Shown here: one piece after another, positions 1-9,675 of the stretch
Layout: every line of letters starts with the position of its first letter
Numbering within the stretch: the first letter of the stretch is position 1
Origin: Akkermansiaceae bacterium
GTDB taxonomy: Bacteria; Verrucomicrobiota; Verrucomicrobiia; Verrucomicrobiales; Akkermansiaceae
Direction: 5' to 3'
NCBI GenBank assembly: GCA_903934285.1
Contig: CAIZNN010000135.1
Coordinates: 1-52,824, forward strand
DNA: 52,824 nt
Program-made: the position numbers and the translations under genes
Notes under the pieces: model-generated
Told to the model about the DNA's origin: nothing
The model's input: only the letters and a program-made list of their open reading frames with translations
Database searches by the model: none

Positions 1-2
1 GG

Positions 3-2198
3 GTTTCCGCGCCGCTGGCAATTCTGGTGGTGGCGATCGTGTACGCCTTGGCGACCAAGGTGGCGTTGCAGGTGACGAGTCTTCCCGGCAACGTCTCCCC
101 GGTGTTTCCGGATGTGGGAATTGCCCTTGCGGCCGTGTTGATTGTGGGGCGCATGGCGCTGTTGGGGGTATGGCTCGGGTCCTTTGTGGTCAATGCCGTG
201 GCCTTTTTCAACGCCACGGCGACCTCCGCCCACTCGGCCGTGACCGCGCTGCTGACGGCGGCATTGATTGCCATCGGCACCATTGCCTGTGCCAGCACGG
301 GTGCCAGTCTGGTGCGCCGCTTCTGCAAGGAGGAACAGCCGCTGTTCAGCGGCTACGGCGTGTTGATTGTGGCCACCGTCGGCGCGCTGGGGTGTTGCAT
401 GCTCAGTCCCACCTGCGGGATGCTCGGCCTGTCCTTGGGCGGCTACGTCCCCTGGGAGCGCTTCGGTTATTCCTGGCTCACCTGGTGGGTCGGCGATGCG
501 GCCGGCGCCATAGTCATCGCCCCCTTGGTGCTGGCATGGCATTTTCAACATTCCTTCAAAAAGAGGTCCTGGCTGATGCTGGAAATGGCGATGCTGGGGG
601 TGGTGACGTTGCTGTTGTGCATTTTCGTGCTGTTCCAGCAACAGGCGCACGTTGAGTATTGCCTGTTGCCCTTGTTGCTGTGGGCGGCGTTCCGATTCGG
701 CGCGCGTGGCGCGGCCACCGCCGCGGTGGCCATCGCGGTTTTTGCCATGATCGGCTCGCGCTTGGAAAACAGCCCCTTTGTCGGCAATACGGTGCATGAA
801 TCCCTCATGATGCTGTATTCATTCCTGGGCGTGGCCATGGTCTCCATCCTGGTGCTCACAGGCATCCTCTCCGAGCGCAAGCGCGTCGAGGCGGAACTGC
901 TAACCACCAACCTCTACCTGGCAGAGGCCACCGCCCGCGCCAATGTCCTGGCTACGCAGGCCCAGCTGGCCACCATCGCCAAGAGCGAATTTCTGGCCAA
1001 CATGAGCCATGAACTGCGCACCCCCATGAACGGGGTCATTGGCATGAACGGCCTGCTGCTGGATACCGAACTCAGCGCCGAACAGCGGAGCTATGCCGAA
1101 CTCGCCCATGCCAGCGGCCAAGCGATGCTCAACCTGCTCAACGACATTCTCGATTTCTCCAAAATCGAGGCCAAGAAACTCGACCTCGAGATGCTCGACT
1201 TTGATTTGTGCGGGCTGCTGGAGGATTTCACCGCGACGCTGGCCTTGACGGCTCAGGACAAGGGCTTGGCACTGCACTGCAACGTGGATTGGGCGGTGCC
1301 CGCAGGGGTGCGCGGCGATCCGGGCCGCTTGCGCCAGATTCTTGCCAACCTAACGGACAATGCCATCAAGTTCACCGCCTCCGGCGAGGTGGAGATTTGC
1401 GTTACCCTTGCCGCGGAGACGGCACACGACGTCGTGCTGCGCTTCGCGGTGCGCGACACCGGCCTGGGCATAGCCAGCGACAAGTACGCGCTGTTGTTTG
1501 ACAAGTTCAGCCAGGTCGACGCCTCTACCACGCGGCGATTCGGCGGCACCGGCCTGGGTCTGGCCATTTCCAAACAACTCGCCGAATTGATGGATGGCCA
1601 GATCGGCATGACCAGCGCGCCAGGCCGCGGCTCGGAATTCTGGTTCACCGCGCGCTTGGCCAAAGCGGCCGAAGCGGCCGAAGCGCCAACCCGGCACCGC
1701 GCCCCCACCCCGTACCACCCGCCCCGCGAGACGCCACCCCAGTTCGATGGCTGCAAGTCGCGCATCCTGCTGGCCGAGGACAACATTGCCAGCCAGCAGG
1801 TGGCGCTGCGCATCCTCAAGAACCTCGGCCTGCGCGCCGACGCGGTGGCCAACGGCGCGGAAGCGATCAAGGCGCTCGAAGCCATCCCCTACGACCTTGT
1901 CCTGATGGATGTGCAGATGCCGGAAATGGACGGCATCGAGGCGACGCGTCACATCCGCAGCCCGCTTTCCACGGTGCATAATCCTCAGGTGCCCATCATT
2001 GCCATGACCGCCTATGCCATGCCCAGCGAACGCGAGACCTACCTGCAAGCGGCGATGGACGACTGTCTGGCCAAACCGGTTTCGCCGCAGTCGCTGGCCG
2101 CGATGCTCCACAAATGGCTGCCCAATGAAGCCGCTGCCGACCTGCCCGTTCCCAGCCGTGCGGACCCAGCCGCTCCCGCACTCATTGAGACCAACTGA
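3..2198 (+). CDS. Hybrid sensor histidine kinase with MASE1 membrane sensor (5' end outside window)
   Basis: The reading frame is open to the left edge, so the true start is probably upstream; the first in-window start is GTG at 27. Counting from 27, residues 1 to about 280 are hydrophobic with several membrane spans and resemble a MASE1 sensor. A HisKA domain follows, with the phospho-acceptor His near residue 328 in [10 protein letters not shown]. The HATPase domain has an N box (LTDNAIKF), a G1 box (DTGLGI) and a G2 box ([10 protein letters not shown]). A C-terminal receiver domain has its phospho-acceptor Asp near residue 628 in [11 protein letters not shown] and a conserved Lys in CLAKP. 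It should autophosphorylate at the membrane and pass phosphate to its own receiver. No partner regulator or Hpt gene is nearby, and the signal cannot be told from the sequence. Confidence 0.93.
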   Translation, partial: VSAPLAILVVAIVYALATKVALQVTSLPGNVSPVFPDVGIALAAVLIVGRMALLGVWLGSFVVNAVAFFNATATSAHSAVTALLTAALIAIGTIACASTGASLVRRFCKEEQPLFSGYGVLIVATVGALGCCMLSPTCGMLGLSLGGYVPWERFGYSWLTWWVGDAAGAIVIAPLVLAWHFQHSFKKRSWLMLEMAMLGVVTLLLCIFVLFQQQAHVEYCLLPLLLWAAFRFGARGAATAAVAIAVFAMIGSRLENSPFVGNTVHESLMMLYSFLGVAMVSILVLTGILSERKRVEAELLTTNLYLAEATARANVLATQAQLATIAKSEFLANMSHELRTPMNGVIGMNGLLLDTELSAEQRSYAELAHASGQAMLNLLNDILDFSKIEAKKLDLEMLDFDLCGLLEDFTATLALTAQDKGLALHCNVDWAVPAGVRGDPGRLRQILANLTDNAIKFTASGEVEICVTLAAETAHDVVLRFAVRDTGLGIASDKYALLFDKFSQVDASTTRRFGGTGLGLAISKQLAELMDGQIGMTSAPGRGSEFWFTARLAKAAEAAEAPTRHRAPTPYHPPRETPPQFDGCKSRILLAEDNIASQQVALRILKNLGLRADAVANGAEAIKALEAIPYDLVLMDVQMPEMDGIEATRHIRSPLSTVHNPQVPIIAMTAYAMPSERETYLQAAMDDCLAKPVSPQSLAAMLHKWLPNEAAADLPVPSRADPAAPALIETN

Positions 2199-2358
2199 CT
2201 TGCCTGAACCTCTAACCCGCCTCCCGCCGCCGCGGCCTCGCTCGCCCCCCACCCAGGGCCCGCCACTGGCACACCTCGACCGGAAACGTGGATTTCCAAC
2301 CTGAAAAATGGGTTGCTTTGGCAATAAGGTGAAAAAGAAAAAATAAAAATAAAAATAC

Positions 2359-2392
2359 CTTGACCTCACCAGTATATTTACGTAGGTATACG
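2359..2392 (+). promoter_or_regulatory. Candidate promoter/operator for the exported-protein gene at 2400
   Basis: TTGACC (2360-2365) is followed, after 17 bases, by TAGGTA (2383-2388), only 12 bases before the ATG at 2400, so the transcript would be almost leaderless. The words CTTGACCTCACC and ATATTTACGTA inside this element recur at 15114-15146. The upstream 2325-2358 is A-rich, as in an UP element. Confidence 0.45.
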
Positions 2393-2399
2393 CAATCAC

Positions 2400-3245
2400 A
2401 TGATCCGCACACCCTCAATCGCTGCACGCAGCAGCACCCTCGTCTGCTGCCTGGGTCTCGCCGGGTCGGCAGCCGGGTCGGCAGCCGGGTCGCAGTTGGT
2501 GGCGCGCGCGGCGGGCCTGCATGAGCGGTTTTTGGAGGAGCGGCGCGAGGCCTTGCCGGGCTTGAGTGACCCGTTCGGGGTACCGGCAGCGACGCGGGTG
2601 GTACTGGAAAATCCGCGAGCGAGGAGCCACGCCAGCGCCGCTTGGAAGCGCAACGTGGTGTCGACGGTGTTCTGGGTGGGCGAGTTGCCGACCGAGCACA
2701 ATCCGACACCCAACACCCAAAGCGCGTGGGATCAGAACTGGCTGGCGAATTTTGGGGGCTATGACGATCCGGAGCGCCGCGCCGGATATCTGCCGGCCAG
2801 CTTCACGCCCTTGCTCAATGCGTTTTATGTGGCCCTGCCCTACAATGATGTGACGCGGGGCGGGGTGCACCGTGCTGAAGCCAGTGAGGTGATTCCGTGG
2901 TTTTGGGAAAGCTATCGCGGCGATGGGATTTCAGTGTGCAAAGGCCGCTGGCTGGCCATTCATCACGAGGGCCGGGTGTGTTATGCGCAATGGGAGGATG
3001 TGGGGCCCTTTGAGGTGGACCACTGGCAGTATGTTTTCGGCAACGACGCGCCGCGCCCAAACCGCAATGGCGGCGCCGGCATCGATCTGAGTCCCGCCGT
3101 GCGCGACTTTCTCAAGCTGCGCAGCGGCGCCACGGTGGAGTGGCGCTTTGCCGACGAGCGCGAAGTGCCCGCAGGCCCCTGGCGCAATGGGTCACCAGCC
3201 ACCCCCTTTGTGAGAAGATCCCAGCCGCAACTGAATGACAGATAA
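2400..3245 (+). CDS. Exported protein of unknown function, possible double-psi beta-barrel fold
   Basis: The product has 281 residues. The N-terminus is basic then hydrophobic, consistent with a signal peptide or anchor. Within it a 12-bp sequence is repeated in tandem (2461-2495) and encodes AGSAAGSAAGS, which is a possible site of length variation. The C-terminal half has two closely placed Cys (VCKGRWLAI, VCYAQWEDVGPF) and a D-x-S-P-A segment (GIDLSPAVRDFL). That layout recalls RlpA-like or expansin-like barrels, but I am not sure of it. It is the first gene after the TTGACC promoter and lies 21 bases before cassette gene P1, so it may be co-transcribed with cassette copy 1. No catalytic residue can be named. 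Confidence 0.7.
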   Translation: MIRTPSIAARSSTLVCCLGLAGSAAGSAAGSQLVARAAGLHERFLEERREALPGLSDPFGVPAATRVVLENPRARSHASAAWKRNVVSTVFWVGELPTEHNPTPNTQSAWDQNWLANFGGYDDPERRAGYLPASFTPLLNAFYVALPYNDVTRGGVHRAEASEVIPWFWESYRGDGISVCKGRWLAIHHEGRVCYAQWEDVGPFEVDHWQYVFGNDAPRPNRNGGAGIDLSPAVRDFLKLRSGATVEWRFADEREVPAGPWRNGSPATPFVRRSQPQLNDR

Positions 3246-3266
3246 CCCCCAGCCTAACAACACGCC

Positions 3267-4127
3267 ATGAACGCCAGCCACCTCGCCGCCGTATCGGCAG
3301 CAGTTCTCGCCGCGAGTGCCCTCGTGACACCACGCGCCCTCGCCGCCAACACCCTGCCGACCACGATCCCATCCATCCCGGTGGGGCTCATGTCGGCTTA
3401 TCCTACGATCGTGCAAACCGGCACCAAGCCGACCCTCACTTGGAATATTCTTTATCCCAGCAAGGTGAGTGATCTGGTGATGATCAATCCCCCGGGCACC
3501 ATCATGCCCAGTCAGGATGTGTATGTGACGGTGCAAATTGTCGGCACCAACCCCACCACCTGCGACCCGGCCCAAGGCACCACGCCGCTCTACACCGACG
3601 CGCGCCTGAAGCTGAACACCGGCGACTATATTCAACTGTTTTACGGCACCCAGACTGACGTGGATCCAGCCAAGCAGCTTTACATCAAGAAGCTCAAGGC
3701 CAATGACACGATCGACTTCAGCGGCCGTTTTGTGCGGAACGGCGAGTGGAGTCCGCTCTACACGACCAAAAACGCCAACTTCCAGGTTGTGGCACTGGTC
3801 AACGGACAGACGCCTCCCACCAGTTTCTCCCTCTATCAATCCGCCACGCTGGCGAATTACTTGCGGCCGTACCTGGATTCCGCCGGCAAAGTCAACATCG
3901 GCCCGCTCAGCGTGCTCATCCTCATGGAGTTGGGGCAAACCAGCCACGCCAGCCCGTGTTTCGACTATCAGGACCAGGTGCTGCTGGTGACCTTCGGCAA
4001 GAAACACCCCAACAACGGCCACGGCAACAACCTCGACGGCGTGGATGTTTCCAACCCCGGCCAAGGCGGCGGCGGACCTAACGGTGAGATTGATCCCTCG
4101 GGCGCCATCGATGACGAAATCAGGTAA
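3267..4127 (+). CDS. Cassette protein P1, copy 1 (exported, unknown function)
   Basis: The product has 286 residues, starting at the ATG that gives a normal signal peptide (about 26 residues ending ALA-AN). The mature part is Thr/Pro/Gly-rich and looks beta-rich. It has no recognised motif. It is clearly paralogous to the product at 10029: both share YPTIVQTGTKP / FPTMVQSGAKP, PPGTI, YLRPYLD and IGPLSVLI / IGPMDVII. Copy 1 has a C-terminal tail of about 40 residues, rich in Gly, Asn and Asp, that copy 2 lacks. The neighbouring P2 gene follows after 18 bases. A structural role in a surface or periplasmic assembly with P2-P4 is inferred from linkage only. Confidence 0.78.
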   Translation: MNASHLAAVSAAVLAASALVTPRALAANTLPTTIPSIPVGLMSAYPTIVQTGTKPTLTWNILYPSKVSDLVMINPPGTIMPSQDVYVTVQIVGTNPTTCDPAQGTTPLYTDARLKLNTGDYIQLFYGTQTDVDPAKQLYIKKLKANDTIDFSGRFVRNGEWSPLYTTKNANFQVVALVNGQTPPTSFSLYQSATLANYLRPYLDSAGKVNIGPLSVLILMELGQTSHASPCFDYQDQVLLVTFGKKHPNNGHGNNLDGVDVSNPGQGGGGPNGEIDPSGAIDDEIR

Positions 4128-4145
4128 CCCCCACCCCTTGCCTTC

Positions 4146-4727
4146 ATGAAACCGCTGTGTGCCATCTCCCTGGCTCTCGCCGCGCTCAGCCCGCAGGCGC
4201 GGTCGCAACAAGCGGCGGCCCCACCCATGCGCGATGCCGCCACTCACGAACAACTCGCCCAGCAATGGCGCAAGGCGGAACAGGAAAACCCCACCCGCAC
4301 GCTGGCACCCGCCAAGGGCGCCGATCCGTCCAAGGTGAACCAGCCGCCAGACTTGCTCAGCCAGTCCGATATCTTGTGCTTCGCCGGCCGCGCAACCTTG
4401 GTGCCGAAGCGCGCGGTGCTGCACATCCCGCCACCGCTGGCGGAACGGCTCAAGTTCCTGCCCGGCGCGCAAATCCAGAGTTGGACCGACTTCTATGCCC
4501 AAAACCGCGGCTGGATCAGCACTTTGGAAGTCACCCGCGTGCAAGCCGAGGGCAATCAGCCACTGGCCGAAGATGTTACCAAACGCCTCAACGACAGCGC
4601 CAACCTGGTGGTGGCCACCTATCAAGGCGGGCCGATCTCGGTGCTGCCACTCAAAGTGCCGCCCCCCGCAACCCCACCCAAAACCCCGCCCGTCGCCGCC
4701 CGTCCAACCAACAACCACCAGCCATGA
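4146..4727 (+). CDS. Cassette protein P2, copy 1 (exported, unknown function)
   Basis: The product has 193 residues with a signal peptide of about 20 residues (cleavage near ARSQQ). The mature N-terminus has the signature DAATHEQLAQQ and the centre has LLSQSDILCFAGRATLVPKR. The C-terminus ends in a proline-rich tail after VATYQGGPISVLPLK. All three motifs recur in the paralogue at 10768. The stop overlaps the start of P3 (ATGA at 4724-4727), so translation is probably coupled. I recognise no family. One Cys per mature chain (in ILCF) is conserved between copies. Confidence 0.78.
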   Translation: MKPLCAISLALAALSPQARSQQAAAPPMRDAATHEQLAQQWRKAEQENPTRTLAPAKGADPSKVNQPPDLLSQSDILCFAGRATLVPKRAVLHIPPPLAERLKFLPGAQIQSWTDFYAQNRGWISTLEVTRVQAEGNQPLAEDVTKRLNDSANLVVATYQGGPISVLPLKVPPPATPPKTPPVAARPTNNHQP

Positions 4728-5746
4728 AACCCCTGCTTTATTGCCTGCTCGCCGTCGGTTTGCTGTGCGGCACCCGGGTGGCGGCCCAGACCGCTACCTA
4801 CACCAACTTCATCCGCCAAGTGCAGTTCCCCAGCGGGCTCCAGTGGGATGCTCCGGTGGACGCCATGGGCGAGCAATTGTCGGCCTTGGCGATCGACCCG
4901 GGCGGCGCGCGCTTCGAATTGTGGACCGTCATGTCGGCGCCGTTGACGAGCTACCTGCTCAGCAGCAGCTATGTGGGCACCTATATTCCGGTGGCGCAAG
5001 TAGTGATCACCTCGGAAGACGGTTCGTCGGCGATCCCGCGCACGCGGGCGGACCGGCCGTTCACCGTCGATATCACCATCACCGGCCTGCTGGCCGGCGC
5101 GGCGGACCCCGAACCGTCCAAGAGTGTCAAGTTTCTCCAGCACGTGCAATCTTACGGGGTGAAAGGGACCGGCGTGAGCATCGACCGAACCCAGGCCAGA
5201 CTCATGAGCCAATCGTCCATCACCACCAACGGGACCCAGAAATTGACCTTCTCGCTCAATTCCGTGCCCGGGGAGGATCGCTCGAAAGTGCGTGGCGAGC
5301 AGCGATTTTCATTCTTTTCGCTGGCGGACTATCAAGCGCCGGAGTCCCAGCTGGCCTCGCAGTTCATCCAAATCTGGCCGGTGGCGGATGGAGCCATCAC
5401 GGGCATCACGCAGAATCAACTCATCCGTTATGCCCTGCCGCAGGTGACCCTGACGTTGAACGACCTCTATCCGACTTCCACGACCTACGCCCAGGTTTAC
5501 AAGGGCGATGCCCAACTCGGCGTCACCGGCAAGATTGTGCCGGGCTCCGCCTTGGTGATCAACGATTCGGTGCCGCAGGACCGGGTACTGACAATCAGGA
5601 AGTATGATTCGGTGTTCGACACCGACGGCCGCTGGACCATGGAACTGGTCACCGTGACGCCCTTCGGGATCGACCGGTTGTGCTACGTCAGCTTCGATCT
5701 GGACCGCACCATCCGGATGAACAGCGCGTTCTCAACCGTGGAATGA
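4724..5746 (+). CDS. Cassette protein P3, copy 1 (exported, unknown function)
   Basis: The product has 340 residues. The ATG at 4724 overlaps the P2 stop and gives a clear signal peptide ending VAAQ. The same frame is open further upstream, but only as a shadow of P2. The mature protein is predicted beta-rich and carries IPRTRADRPF, QHVQSYGVKGTG, LNDLYPT and GRWTMELVTVTPFG, all conserved in the copy at 11349. There is no recognised domain. Copy 2 P3 is followed directly by P4, whereas here an opposite-strand gene begins 2 bases after the stop, which suggests a rearrangement after the duplication. Confidence 0.78.
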   Translation: MKPLLYCLLAVGLLCGTRVAAQTATYTNFIRQVQFPSGLQWDAPVDAMGEQLSALAIDPGGARFELWTVMSAPLTSYLLSSSYVGTYIPVAQVVITSEDGSSAIPRTRADRPFTVDITITGLLAGAADPEPSKSVKFLQHVQSYGVKGTGVSIDRTQARLMSQSSITTNGTQKLTFSLNSVPGEDRSKVRGEQRFSFFSLADYQAPESQLASQFIQIWPVADGAITGITQNQLIRYALPQVTLTLNDLYPTSTTYAQVYKGDAQLGVTGKIVPGSALVINDSVPQDRVLTIRKYDSVFDTDGRWTMELVTVTPFGIDRLCYVSFDLDRTIRMNSAFSTVE

Positions 5747-5747
5747 T

Positions 5748-6353
5748 TCAAGGTTTCTTGTCCTCGTCCAACGCCTTTTGCACTTCGTCCTTGAAATTTT
5801 CATTGCGATAGATCAAGGAGAACCGTGCCTCCTTGGATTGTCGCAGCAAGTCTTCCACCTCGGTCAACGCCAGCAGTAGAAACAACCCTTTCACAGATTC
5901 CCGATGAAACGACAGGGTCTTAGTCGCAAACTTGTCCTCCACCGTCCGCTGTTGTTGGTCGGCGATGAGCGCGCCATGCGCCGCGCTGAGCTGCTTGCGC
6001 AGCGCGGCGAAGCGCGCCGCGATGGCATCCGCGGACGCCTCGGGATCGACATAGTGCACCGTCAATTCGTAAAGTTTGCCGCTGAGAAAGCGCCCCTCCA
6101 CGGCTGCCGCCTGACTCTCCGGCAGCATGCCCTTGCGCGGCTGAATCTTCACAATCCGCAGTGCCGCTTGGTCGCCGGGCAGCACAATCGTCACGTCCAG
6201 CGCGTGGCGACTCGCCCAGCCAAGCAATTTTTCGGGCGAATCGCCCCAATGCAGCCCGAAGGGCGGTTCGATGAGCGCCTGGGCGGCCATTGGGCCACTG
6301 CTGACCAGCAGGATGGCAGCACACCAAGCCAAGGCACGGGGGGTTCCAGTCAC
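5748..6353 (-). CDS. Exported protein of unknown function inside cassette copy 1
   Basis: The product has 201 residues if it starts at the GTG at 6353-6351, which yields a signal peptide ending MAAQA. The same frame is open much further upstream, but that part is a shadow of the prepilin genes. The mature protein has FGLHWGDSPEKLLGWA near its N-terminus, a short motif seen in small periplasmic proteins of this group, and a charged C-terminus ending EDKKP. It has no membrane span apart from the signal. It lies opposite to all its neighbours, 2 bases from the P3 stop and 6 bases from the prepilin start, so it splits the cassette. The GTG start is a choice based on the signal peptide. Confidence 0.65.
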   Translation of the reverse strand: MTGTPRALAWCAAILLVSSGPMAAQALIEPPFGLHWGDSPEKLLGWASRHALDVTIVLPGDQAALRIVKIQPRKGMLPESQAAAVEGRFLSGKLYELTVHYVDPEASADAIAARFAALRKQLSAAHGALIADQQQRTVEDKFATKTLSFHRESVKGLFLLLALTEVEDLLRQSKEARFSLIYRNENFKDEVQKALDEDKKP

Positions 6354-6359
6354 GGCGGG

Positions 6360-6857
6360 ATGGTGGCACCTTTGCGCCCGCGCCGCAAGCCCCGATCCGG
6401 GCCGCGCGGATTCATGTTGGTGGAGGCCACCATCTCGCTGACGATTCTGGCGCTCATCGGCTTGGTGATGCTCAAGCTCTCGCTCAATATCCTGCAGCCG
6501 CGGCAGTGGACATTGCAGCAGACGCTGACGGATGCCTACATGACTTATGAGCGGGCCTATGCCGAGCGCCTGCCGTTCCAGACCCTGACCTCGGGCACCT
6601 CGCCGTGGCCGGCCTATCCGACGACGACGACCACCACCCTGATCCAACTCGGGCAACTGCCCGGCGGCACCGCGGTGACAGGCAGCGTGCTGCGCACCCG
6701 CCTGCCGGATTCCAACAATTATCCGCTTGATGGCGGCACCGGCACGACGGGCACCAACCCCGCCAGCATGAAAGTGTGGCAAGTGCAGAGCGTGCTGACC
6801 TATCAAATTGGTGGGCGCACCTATGCCAAATCCCGAACCGTGATTCGCTCGCAATGA
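6360..6857 (+). CDS. Minor pseudopilin, PilV-like
   Basis: The product has 165 residues. A basic leader (MVAPLRPRRKPRSGPRG) is followed by a prepilin cleavage motif G|FMLVEA with Glu at +5 and a hydrophobic helix (TISLTILALIGLVMLKL). The mature part is Thr/Gly-rich. Such proteins are processed by prepilin peptidase and act as initiating minor subunits. The stop overlaps an ATG at 6854 in the frame of the next gene. Position directly before a PilW/GspJ-like and a PilX/GspK-like gene gives the V-W-X order of minor pilin operons. Confidence 0.85.
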   Translation: MVAPLRPRRKPRSGPRGFMLVEATISLTILALIGLVMLKLSLNILQPRQWTLQQTLTDAYMTYERAYAERLPFQTLTSGTSPWPAYPTTTTTTLIQLGQLPGGTAVTGSVLRTRLPDSNNYPLDGGTGTTGTNPASMKVWQVQSVLTYQIGGRTYAKSRTVIRSQ

Positions 6858-6991
6858 ACGAACTCCGCAGGCAATATCCGCCATTCGCTGCCGCAACCAC
6901 GCCTTACCCGGATTGCCGGGTTGGCATCTTGTCTCCATTGCAATCCGTGGTTCATCCACCCGCGATTGCAAATCAGCCGGGGAATTGTGGG

Positions 6992-7522
6992 ATGAGCCGG
7001 CATCTGCGCTCCGCCCGCAAGGGGTTCACCCTCATTGAGCTATCGCTGGCCATCATGCTGGGGATGGCCATCGGCGCGATGAGTCTCGCCCTGTTCAATC
7101 AACAACTGGCGTTCTTGCGCATCTACCGGGCCCAGAATTTCCTCACCGAGGAGGCCCCGATCATCAGCATGCACGTGAGCAAACTGGTGGGCAAGGCCGA
7201 GCGCTTCCGCCTGCACGATTCGGTCGCCGATGCGCTCTCCGGGGCCAATCCCCGCTCCGCCGCCTCACCGGTGCTGGTCTTGAACTTCCGCCAACCCGAC
7301 GGCGTGATACGCGCGGGCATCCTGTCCTTCGAAGACCGCGGCAGCGGCCTGGCGCTTTACTATTATGTGGTTCCGCTCAGCGGGGTGCTGGGCACCCCGC
7401 AATGGCATATCACCAAGGTGCCGACCCAAGTCGTTTTCGCGGTGGAGCAAGGCATTCTCCGCATGTCGCTGAGCGGACCCAACGGCGAACTCATCACCTA
7501 TTCAGGAGCCATGACCCAATGA
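6992..7522 (+). CDS. Minor pseudopilin, PilW/GspJ-like
   Basis: The product has 176 residues from the ATG at 6992, which gives a short basic leader (MSRHLRSARKG) before the cleavage motif G|FTLIELSLAIML with Glu at +5. An alternative ATG at 6854 overlaps the previous stop but would make a leader of more than 50 residues, which is unusual for a prepilin. The part after the helix (NFLTEEAPIISMHVSKLVGKA) resembles the early region of PilW/GspJ proteins. The stop overlaps the start of P4 (ATGA at 7519-7522), so it is translationally coupled to the large PilX-like protein. Confidence 0.82.
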   Translation: MSRHLRSARKGFTLIELSLAIMLGMAIGAMSLALFNQQLAFLRIYRAQNFLTEEAPIISMHVSKLVGKAERFRLHDSVADALSGANPRSAASPVLVLNFRQPDGVIRAGILSFEDRGSGLALYYYVVPLSGVLGTPQWHITKVPTQVVFAVEQGILRMSLSGPNGELITYSGAMTQ

Positions 7523-9675
7523 AATCCTCCCCAGTCAAACCCCGCCCGTCCGGCTTCATCTCCTATCTGTTAGTGCTCTCCATGGGCAGCTTGCTGACGT
7601 TGTTGATGGTATTTGCCTACCGCCGGGCAGCCACCTCACACGCCGTCCAGTCCAGCGTCCAACTGCAGGTGGATTACAATGAAAAGGAGGAGGCCATTCT
7701 GCGCGCGATCGTGGCCATCACCCCCAACCGGGCGATCCGCGCGATGCAGAGACTATCCAGTTCCAGTTCCACCATCAGCAATCCCCTGCGCTGGGAGAAT
7801 ATTTTCACCGAAGCGCTGGTGCTGGCCAATGCCCGGCAGTCGATTTCCAGCCAGGTGTTGACTTCCCTCGGTGGCACCGGACTGCAGGTGGCCAATTCCG
7901 GCGACGCTGCTTTGGGCACCCCCAGTGTGGTCTTCAAGGCGCTTAACTCCGAGACCGGCTATGTGTCGGCGGGCATCAACCGCAGTCTGGGCAGCGGCTA
8001 TCCGGTGCCACTGACTTGCGGGAATTCAACCGATTCGACCCGCGACAAGACCTGGCCGCTCATTGCGGGCAACAAGTTGTACGGCGCGCTGGCGCAAAGC
8101 GGGGTGGCGCTGCCGGTGGCGACGTATCCGAATTTCAACATCATCAACTATCCTAACATCAATTTCGGCTATGCGCGCCCCGGGCAACCCTTTGTGGCCA
8201 AGCGCAATTGGTGGGGCTTCTCGGTGGACCTCGCCGAGCCCGACGCGCTGCAGACCGCCGCCGTGAAGTCGCGCCGCAACTTCGTGTTGTCGATTTATGA
8301 GATCCCCTCCCAGCTGGCGATTTCCGCTTCCTCGTTCATGAAACTCGGCCAGTATGCCACCGGCGATGCCTGGCAGAATGTCAGCATCAGCGGCGGCATT
8401 TTCGCCGGGCGGGCGGTGGTGGAGGGCACCACCGCGCTCACGGCGCTGGCCACCCGCCGCGGCGCCGCCCTGTCCACCAGCACCACGGTCGGCGGGCAAA
8501 GTTTCACCGGCGATCCGCTCACGCCGGGAGTGCGTGAGGCCTTTCAACTCACTCAGGGCGACTTTTTCCCCGTCTCGCTGGCATCCGAGAGCGGACGCGC
8601 CGCGTTCATCCCGATCAACCGCGGCAACGACTATTTTGACCGCCTCGCCCACACCACCGAATCCGAGGTGTTGTCTTCCACCACCTGGAACAATTATTCG
8701 ATCGGCGCCCTACAATGCGCGATGCGACTCGATGTGATCCAAGCCGTGAGCTCCTCCAACAAAACCCCCACCAGCCTGCGCTTTTCCTACCTCAAGTCAG
8801 GCGTCCGCAAGGACCTGACGCTGCCGCTGACTGCGGGCGTGGCCACCGGTCTGCCGGCCGGTTACATCCATGCTTGCGACGAGAACGAAAGCTACAACTT
8901 TGGCACCACCGTGGTCGATCTGGCGTACGGCAAAAACGGCACCTATGGCTATCAAACCGGGATGACCGGCTGGATCACCTTCAACAACGCCAGATTCGGC
9001 GACCCGCTGGTGGGAGTCTTCAAGGCCGGCTATTTCAAACCCAGTTACCCGTTTGAAATCAAGGCCCTGCCCTCCGGCAAAACCTGCATCGCGGTCTATC
9101 CCAAGCGCTTCGCCGCCTTCCTCACCGCACTGGGCGCGGACAGCACCGCCGTGAATCACTCGCTGGTGGTCAACGTCGATTACACCGTGGCAACCGGCAG
9201 CGCCTATCTAACCAAGCCGTCCATCCCGTGCACCGACTTGGATTACGGAGTCATCCTGCAGGAATGCGACAACCTGACATCCTTCACCAAGGGCTTCTCC
9301 CTGGTGACCAACCTGCGCCTGTATATCGGCGAGGATTTCAACACGACGGCCACCACCCCGCCGTCCGGCTACACCCCGCCGGATCTGTTTTACCCGCCGT
9401 GTTCGCTGTTCGCACCGGAGAAGCGTTATGGCGTGGATATGGACCCGTTCGGCGTGACTATTTCCGGGCAGGTGGGCTCGCTGGCCAGCGAATCGGCCAC
9501 CGAACCGGTCGGCCCGCTGGATACCAAGGCGATGAGTGGCAATACCGTGGCGGCCAGCCGGCTCCATGTGAATCTGCGGCCCATCACCCATCCCGCCGAA
9601 CTGCCCCCCATCTCGATGATGAACTGGTTGGTGCTGCTCGAAGAACGCAGACCCGAGTACTACACCTCGAACTAA
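7519..9675 (+). CDS. Cassette protein P4, copy 1: large PilX/GspK-like pseudopilin
   Basis: The product has 718 residues. The N-terminus (KPRPSG|FISYLLVLSMGSLL) has a prepilin-like Gly-Phe junction and a hydrophobic helix but no Glu at +5, as in GspK/PilX-type tip subunits. The remaining 670 residues are a large exported domain with 5-6 scattered Cys and many Tyr, Gly and Asn. It has no match I recognise. It is colinear with, and by eye about three quarters identical to, the product at 12385. It follows PilV-like and PilW-like genes with an ATGA overlap. Inference: tip component of a pseudopilus, possibly displaying an adhesin. The arrangement recalls the Verru_Chthon cassette proteins (large A protein plus three small pseudopilins), though I do not see their C-terminal signature here. 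Confidence 0.8.
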   Translation: MKSSPVKPRPSGFISYLLVLSMGSLLTLLMVFAYRRAATSHAVQSSVQLQVDYNEKEEAILRAIVAITPNRAIRAMQRLSSSSSTISNPLRWENIFTEALVLANARQSISSQVLTSLGGTGLQVANSGDAALGTPSVVFKALNSETGYVSAGINRSLGSGYPVPLTCGNSTDSTRDKTWPLIAGNKLYGALAQSGVALPVATYPNFNIINYPNINFGYARPGQPFVAKRNWWGFSVDLAEPDALQTAAVKSRRNFVLSIYEIPSQLAISASSFMKLGQYATGDAWQNVSISGGIFAGRAVVEGTTALTALATRRGAALSTSTTVGGQSFTGDPLTPGVREAFQLTQGDFFPVSLASESGRAAFIPINRGNDYFDRLAHTTESEVLSSTTWNNYSIGALQCAMRLDVIQAVSSSNKTPTSLRFSYLKSGVRKDLTLPLTAGVATGLPAGYIHACDENESYNFGTTVVDLAYGKNGTYGYQTGMTGWITFNNARFGDPLVGVFKAGYFKPSYPFEIKALPSGKTCIAVYPKRFAAFLTALGADSTAVNHSLVVNVDYTVATGSAYLTKPSIPCTDLDYGVILQECDNLTSFTKGFSLVTNLRLYIGEDFNTTATTPPSGYTPPDLFYPPCSLFAPEKRYGVDMDPFGVTISGQVGSLASESATEPVGPLDTKAMSGNTVAASRLHVNLRPITHPAELPPISMMNWLVLLEERRPEYYTSN

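Noticed and set aside
3192..4718. 508-codon open frame on the minus strand
   Set aside because: Antisense to P1 and P2 of cassette copy 1, whose signal peptides and paralogues prove the plus strand.
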